Positions 61,505 to 64,000 of a stretch of 64,000 bases of DNA are shown in pieces. Position 1 is the stretch's first letter. Each line of letters begins with the position of its first letter. The stretch is from Priestia aryabhattai (GTDB lineage Bacteria; Bacillota; Bacilli; Bacillales; Bacillaceae_H), in contig NZ_JAMBOQ010000004.1 in the NCBI RefSeq assembly GCF_023715685.1, positions 310,001 to 374,000 on the forward strand, given 5' to 3'. A program made the translations under genes and the position numbers. The notes beneath the pieces were generated by a model. The model had not been told where the DNA came from and searched no databases. It saw only the letters and a program-made list of their open reading frames with translations.

Positions 61505-61538
61505 AAAAGGCAAACGCAGCTTAGCGTTTGCCTTTTTT
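61505..61538 (+). terminator. Rho-independent terminator
   Basis: AAAAGGCAAACGC / GCGTTTGCCTTTT, 6-nt loop and T-run. Confidence 0.9.
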
Positions 61539-61629
61539 CTATAAGCGTGAAGCAAATTTCAAGACGAATTCATATTTTTCTCCTACAATAGAAACAATAG
61601 AAATTGAAAATCGAAAGGAAGAAGCAGCT

Positions 61630-62640
61630 ATGATTAAGCTAAGCGTATTGGATCAGTCTCCTATTTCAAGCGGATCAACACCAAAGGAAGCGTTGGAACG
61701 CACGGTGGAACTGGCTAAATTAACAGAAGGGTTAGGCTACCATCGCTTTTGGGTAGCGGAACATCATAATACAAACGGTCTTGCAGGCTCATCTCCGACG
61801 CTTTTAATGACTCACTTGGCTTCTCAAACGAGCCGAATCCGAATTGGGTCTGGAGGAGTCCTTCTTCCTCAATACAGCCCGTATAAAGTAGCAGAAGATG
61901 CTCAGCTGCTTGAAAATCTGTTTCCTAATCGAATTGATTTAGGTCTTGGACGCTCACCGGGAGGAGATGCGCTGACCCGACTAGCGCTCACAGATGGAGT
62001 CCGTAAAAGTCTCAATGAATTTCCGCGTCAAATTCAGGCGTTAAAAGGACATCTTGAGCATAATTTACCATCCGATCATCCGTATTACGGTGTGACGGCT
62101 TATCCGTTAAGTGAAACAAAGCCAGAACTGTGGCATCTTGGTATTAACAAAAGAGGAGCAAGATCAGCTGCTGAGCTGGGCATCTCTTTTACGTTTGGAC
62201 ATTTCATTTATTCAGTTGGTGGACAGGAAGCCATTCGTCATTATAAACAAGAATTTATCCCTTCTTCGTATCAATCAAAGCCTAAAACTAACGTATGCGT
62301 ATTTGTTGTATGCGCAGAAACAACAGAAGAAGCCGAGCAGCATGCCAAAACGTTAGATGATTGGCTGTTGAAAGTAGCTAAAGGTGGAGATACAACGATT
62401 TCATCGATAGAAGAAGTGCACAATCGTTCTTATTCAGAAGAAGAGCTCAAAAAAGTGAGCAGCAATCGTCCACGTATGATCGTAGGAAATCCTGCTGAAG
62501 TAAAAACAGAATTGATTCAGCTGCAGCAAAAATACGATAACGACGAATTTTTAATTATTACAAATATCCATGATTATGAAGCGAAAAAGAAGTCTTATGA
62601 ATTGCTTGCAGAGCTATTTCCTCAACCCTCATTTTTTTAA
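61630..62640 (+). CDS. LLM-class flavin-dependent oxidoreductase (MsnO8-like)
   Basis: 336 residues from ATG 61630, with AAAGGAAG upstream; the longer frame lacks a site. Luciferase-like TIM barrel: LSVLDQSPISSGSTPKEALE, RFWVAEHHNTNGLAGSSPTL, GSGGVLLPQYSPYKVAEDAQ, NRIDLGLGRSPGGD. These are the family blocks of the luciferase-like MsnO8 subgroup (YceB/YwcH relatives). It would use reduced FMN to oxidise an unknown substrate. Last intact gene before the integrase remnant. Confidence 0.9.
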   Translation: MIKLSVLDQSPISSGSTPKEALERTVELAKLTEGLGYHRFWVAEHHNTNGLAGSSPTLLMTHLASQTSRIRIGSGGVLLPQYSPYKVAEDAQLLENLFPNRIDLGLGRSPGGDALTRLALTDGVRKSLNEFPRQIQALKGHLEHNLPSDHPYYGVTAYPLSETKPELWHLGINKRGARSAAELGISFTFGHFIYSVGGQEAIRHYKQEFIPSSYQSKPKTNVCVFVVCAETTEEAEQHAKTLDDWLLKVAKGGDTTISSIEEVHNRSYSEEELKKVSSNRPRMIVGNPAEVKTELIQLQQKYDNDEFLIITNIHDYEAKKKSYELLAELFPQPSFF

Positions 62641-62642
62641 GA

Positions 62643-62716
62643 AAAAGATGGGGCTTGTGAGTAAGCTATTGATATGAGAGGGGTTTAAGAGTGGGTAATC
62701 GGCGTTTGCCCCATTT
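62643..62716 (+). terminator. Possible terminator with long loop
   Basis: AAAAAGATGGGGC after the LLM gene is complementary to GCCCCATTTTT about 50 nt later, with a T-rich end. It may be a normal terminator with a large loop, or one interrupted by inserted sequence. Confidence 0.4.
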
Positions 62717-62769
62717 TTGCCTCACTAATTACTTAGATAACGATCTAGCTTAGTAATGTTTTCAGATTC

Positions 62770-63850
62770 TTATTTCTTTGTAATATGAAGATATACATCA
62801 GCTGTCATTTTAATGTTAGTATGTCCCAGCGATCGCTTACGAATTTAATGTCAGCTCCGCTCTCTAATAACATAATTGCATGATTATGTCGTAAACCATG
62901 AGGGCTTATGTGATGCAGTTTAGCCTTGTTGGTAATAGCCTTCATAATATCGTTAATTCGAAATTCACTAAGGGCTTTACCATTAGCTTGGGTAATCATG
63001 TACTGTTGTTCAATATAATTAGCTCCGTATTTAAGTTTATTTCGTTTGGCAAGTTTGATATTTTTTAATTCATTTACCTTTATTCAGTTACCAATGTATC
63101 ATTAATACTTATCGTCCGTATAATACGGTTTGTTTTAGGAGGCTTCAAGCCATGACTGCTCCGTGTTTTAGTAATGCTAATAGTTTTTTCTTTAAAATTA
63201 ATATCGTCCTAATGCAAGGCAATTAATTCACCTTTCCTCATGCCTGTACGCAAAAGGGTAATAGCTACGATATATTGATAAAAAGGGCACTGTTTTGCTG
63301 TATCCATAAAAATGGTAACTTCATCTCTTGTAAGATAATTAATTTTTCTCTCAGAAATATCATTTTCTTTTTTTATAGAGATATTTCTATATTTGTTGTA
63401 AGTTAGCATTTCTAGCTCTACAGCTTTATTTATAGCAATACAAAAAATTGAGTGAATAGCTTTAACTGTACCTAGTGAATAATTCTCAGTTAATCTGTTG
63501 ATGAATTTCTGATATTCTAGTCTAGGTAGTTGATTAAGCTTGAAATCACCTAAGTAGGGGATAATTTGATTATTAACGTAGGTTTTTCTGTTTTTTAATG
63601 TTCGTAACTGAACCTGACTACCATATACCTCGAGCCATTCGATAAACCAATCTTTAATTAATTTTTCCCGGTTCTCTAAAAGAGAATGTTTCTCCAAATA
63701 TATTTGTTTTTCTAATTCACCGGCTGCAAGTTTAGCTTCTGATTTGGTTCTAAAACCACCTTTTGATATTTCTTTCGTTTTTCCACAAGAAGGATCTACG
63801 TATCTAATTCTGTATTCCCACTTCTTTCCTCGCTGGCGATAGCTTGCCAA
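62770..63850 (-). pseudogene. Decayed tyrosine-recombinase (phage-type integrase) gene
   Basis: The gene begins at TTG 63850 (AAAGAGGTG upstream) with an Arm-type DNA-binding segment (GGFRTKSEAKLAAGELEKQI), a SAM-like core domain and the first catalytic Arg in LLRTGMRKGELIAL. It is then broken: TAG replaces the expected codon after IALH (63211-63209), a second stop and frame change follow near 63080, and a one-base loss lies in the VSDR codon region near 62832. The C-terminal HGLRHNHAIMLL (His/Arg) and LGHTNIKMTADVYLHITKK (Tyr) still exist in other frames. It is a non-functional remnant marking a former integrative element. Confidence 0.85.
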
Positions 63851-63929
63851 TCTAATCACCTCTTTAAAAAATATTAAACCAATCGATAAGAATCTCTATT
63901 TCACCTCCTTTAAGTAACTTGTGTTTAAC

Positions 63930-64000
63930 ATTAGTTATTTTTATGTATATGGATCACTCCATTGGCGCTATAAAATATTTCAACTGAAGCAGGTTGAGCC
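63930..64000 (-). CDS. C-terminal end of a gene continuing beyond the window
   Basis: An open - strand frame enters from the window edge and stops with TAA at 63932-63930. Only 23 codons are visible (ending FYSANGVIHIHKNN). Between it and the integrase remnant are a strong AAAGGAGGTG site (63901-63910) without a proper frame after it. Too short to name; it may belong to the same decayed mobile element. Confidence 0.35.

Overview
The window reads as a chromosomal segment of a low-GC Bacillaceae bacterium, most probably Priestia (Bacillus) megaterium. The best markers are the divergent beta-galactosidase/AraC-regulator pair (bgaM/bgaR arrangement), a 622-residue squalene-hopene-cyclase relative resembling the B. 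megaterium terpene cyclase BmeTC, and a Bacillus-type SinI/SinR pair. Many other products resemble B. subtilis proteins (Vpr, YdaG, YabR, YojN/YojO, YlmA, ThiM/ThiE). Gene density is high, Shine-Dalgarno sequences are strong, GTG and TTG starts are common, and most convergent pairs share one bidirectional terminator.

Layout. 1-2.8 kb: end of a membrane protein, a 37-residue membrane peptide, a small unknown protein, an NSS-family transporter and a LysM/SleB-type hydrolase. 2.9-7.9 kb: LacI regulator plus ThuA, two Gfo/Idh/MocA dehydrogenases and a TIM-barrel isomerase, a compact sugar-oxidation operon with two matching operators. 7.9-13.9 kb: alkyladenine glycosylase, a MurE-like ligase without the canonical diaminopimelate motifs, lipoprotein, GNAT, and a TetR/MFS efflux pair. 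13.9-17.8 kb: TPP riboswitch with thiM-thiE, YdaG-like stress protein, a probable 6S RNA, a membrane-protein gene split by an in-frame TGA, and an XRE regulator. 17.8-24.1 kb: ECF sigma/anti-sigma pair, a DUF2187 gene behind a good SigB-type promoter, the MoxR/VWA pair yojN-yojO, and an EamA transporter. 24.1-36.2 kb: bgaM/bgaR, an M50-like protein with HQLGH in place of HELGH, GNATs, ylmA, terpene cyclase, C45 acyltransferase, and a fused NAD(P)H-hydrate repair enzyme. 36.2-47.6 kb: PhzF protein, TSUP/TrmB pair, azoreductase, SDR, a nested 355-bp repeat, a methyltransferase with a two-component system, a MocR/LysE pair, fosB and a DinB protein. 47.6-55.2 kb: a gene remnant, sinI-sinR, an FAD monooxygenase, an unknown protein, then a complete NAD salvage operon (nrtR-pncA-pncB-nadD-nadE) with twin NrtR-type operators. 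55.3 kb-end: YabR paralogue, a two-cistron micro-operon encoding a 27-residue hydrophobic peptide, the protease Vpr, a 3-hydroxybutyrate-type dehydrogenase, acylphosphatase, a Fsr-type MFS behind a promoter built by a 25-bp tandem duplication, an LLM flavoprotein, and a decayed tyrosine integrase at the edge of what may be a mobile-element remnant.

How it fits together. This is mostly ordinary core/soft-core chromosome organised as small regulator-target modules: LacI/sugar dehydrogenases, TetR/MFS, BgaR/BgaM, TrmB/TSUP, MocR/LysE, NrtR/NAD salvage, SinI/SinR and a two-component system with a methyltransferase. For several, the operator can be read directly as a dyad or direct repeat. I see no CRISPR array, rRNA, tRNA or intact insertion sequence. 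The least explained items are the atypical MurE paralogue, the micro-operon near 56 kb, the UGA-split membrane gene and the nested repeat at 41.4-41.7 kb.
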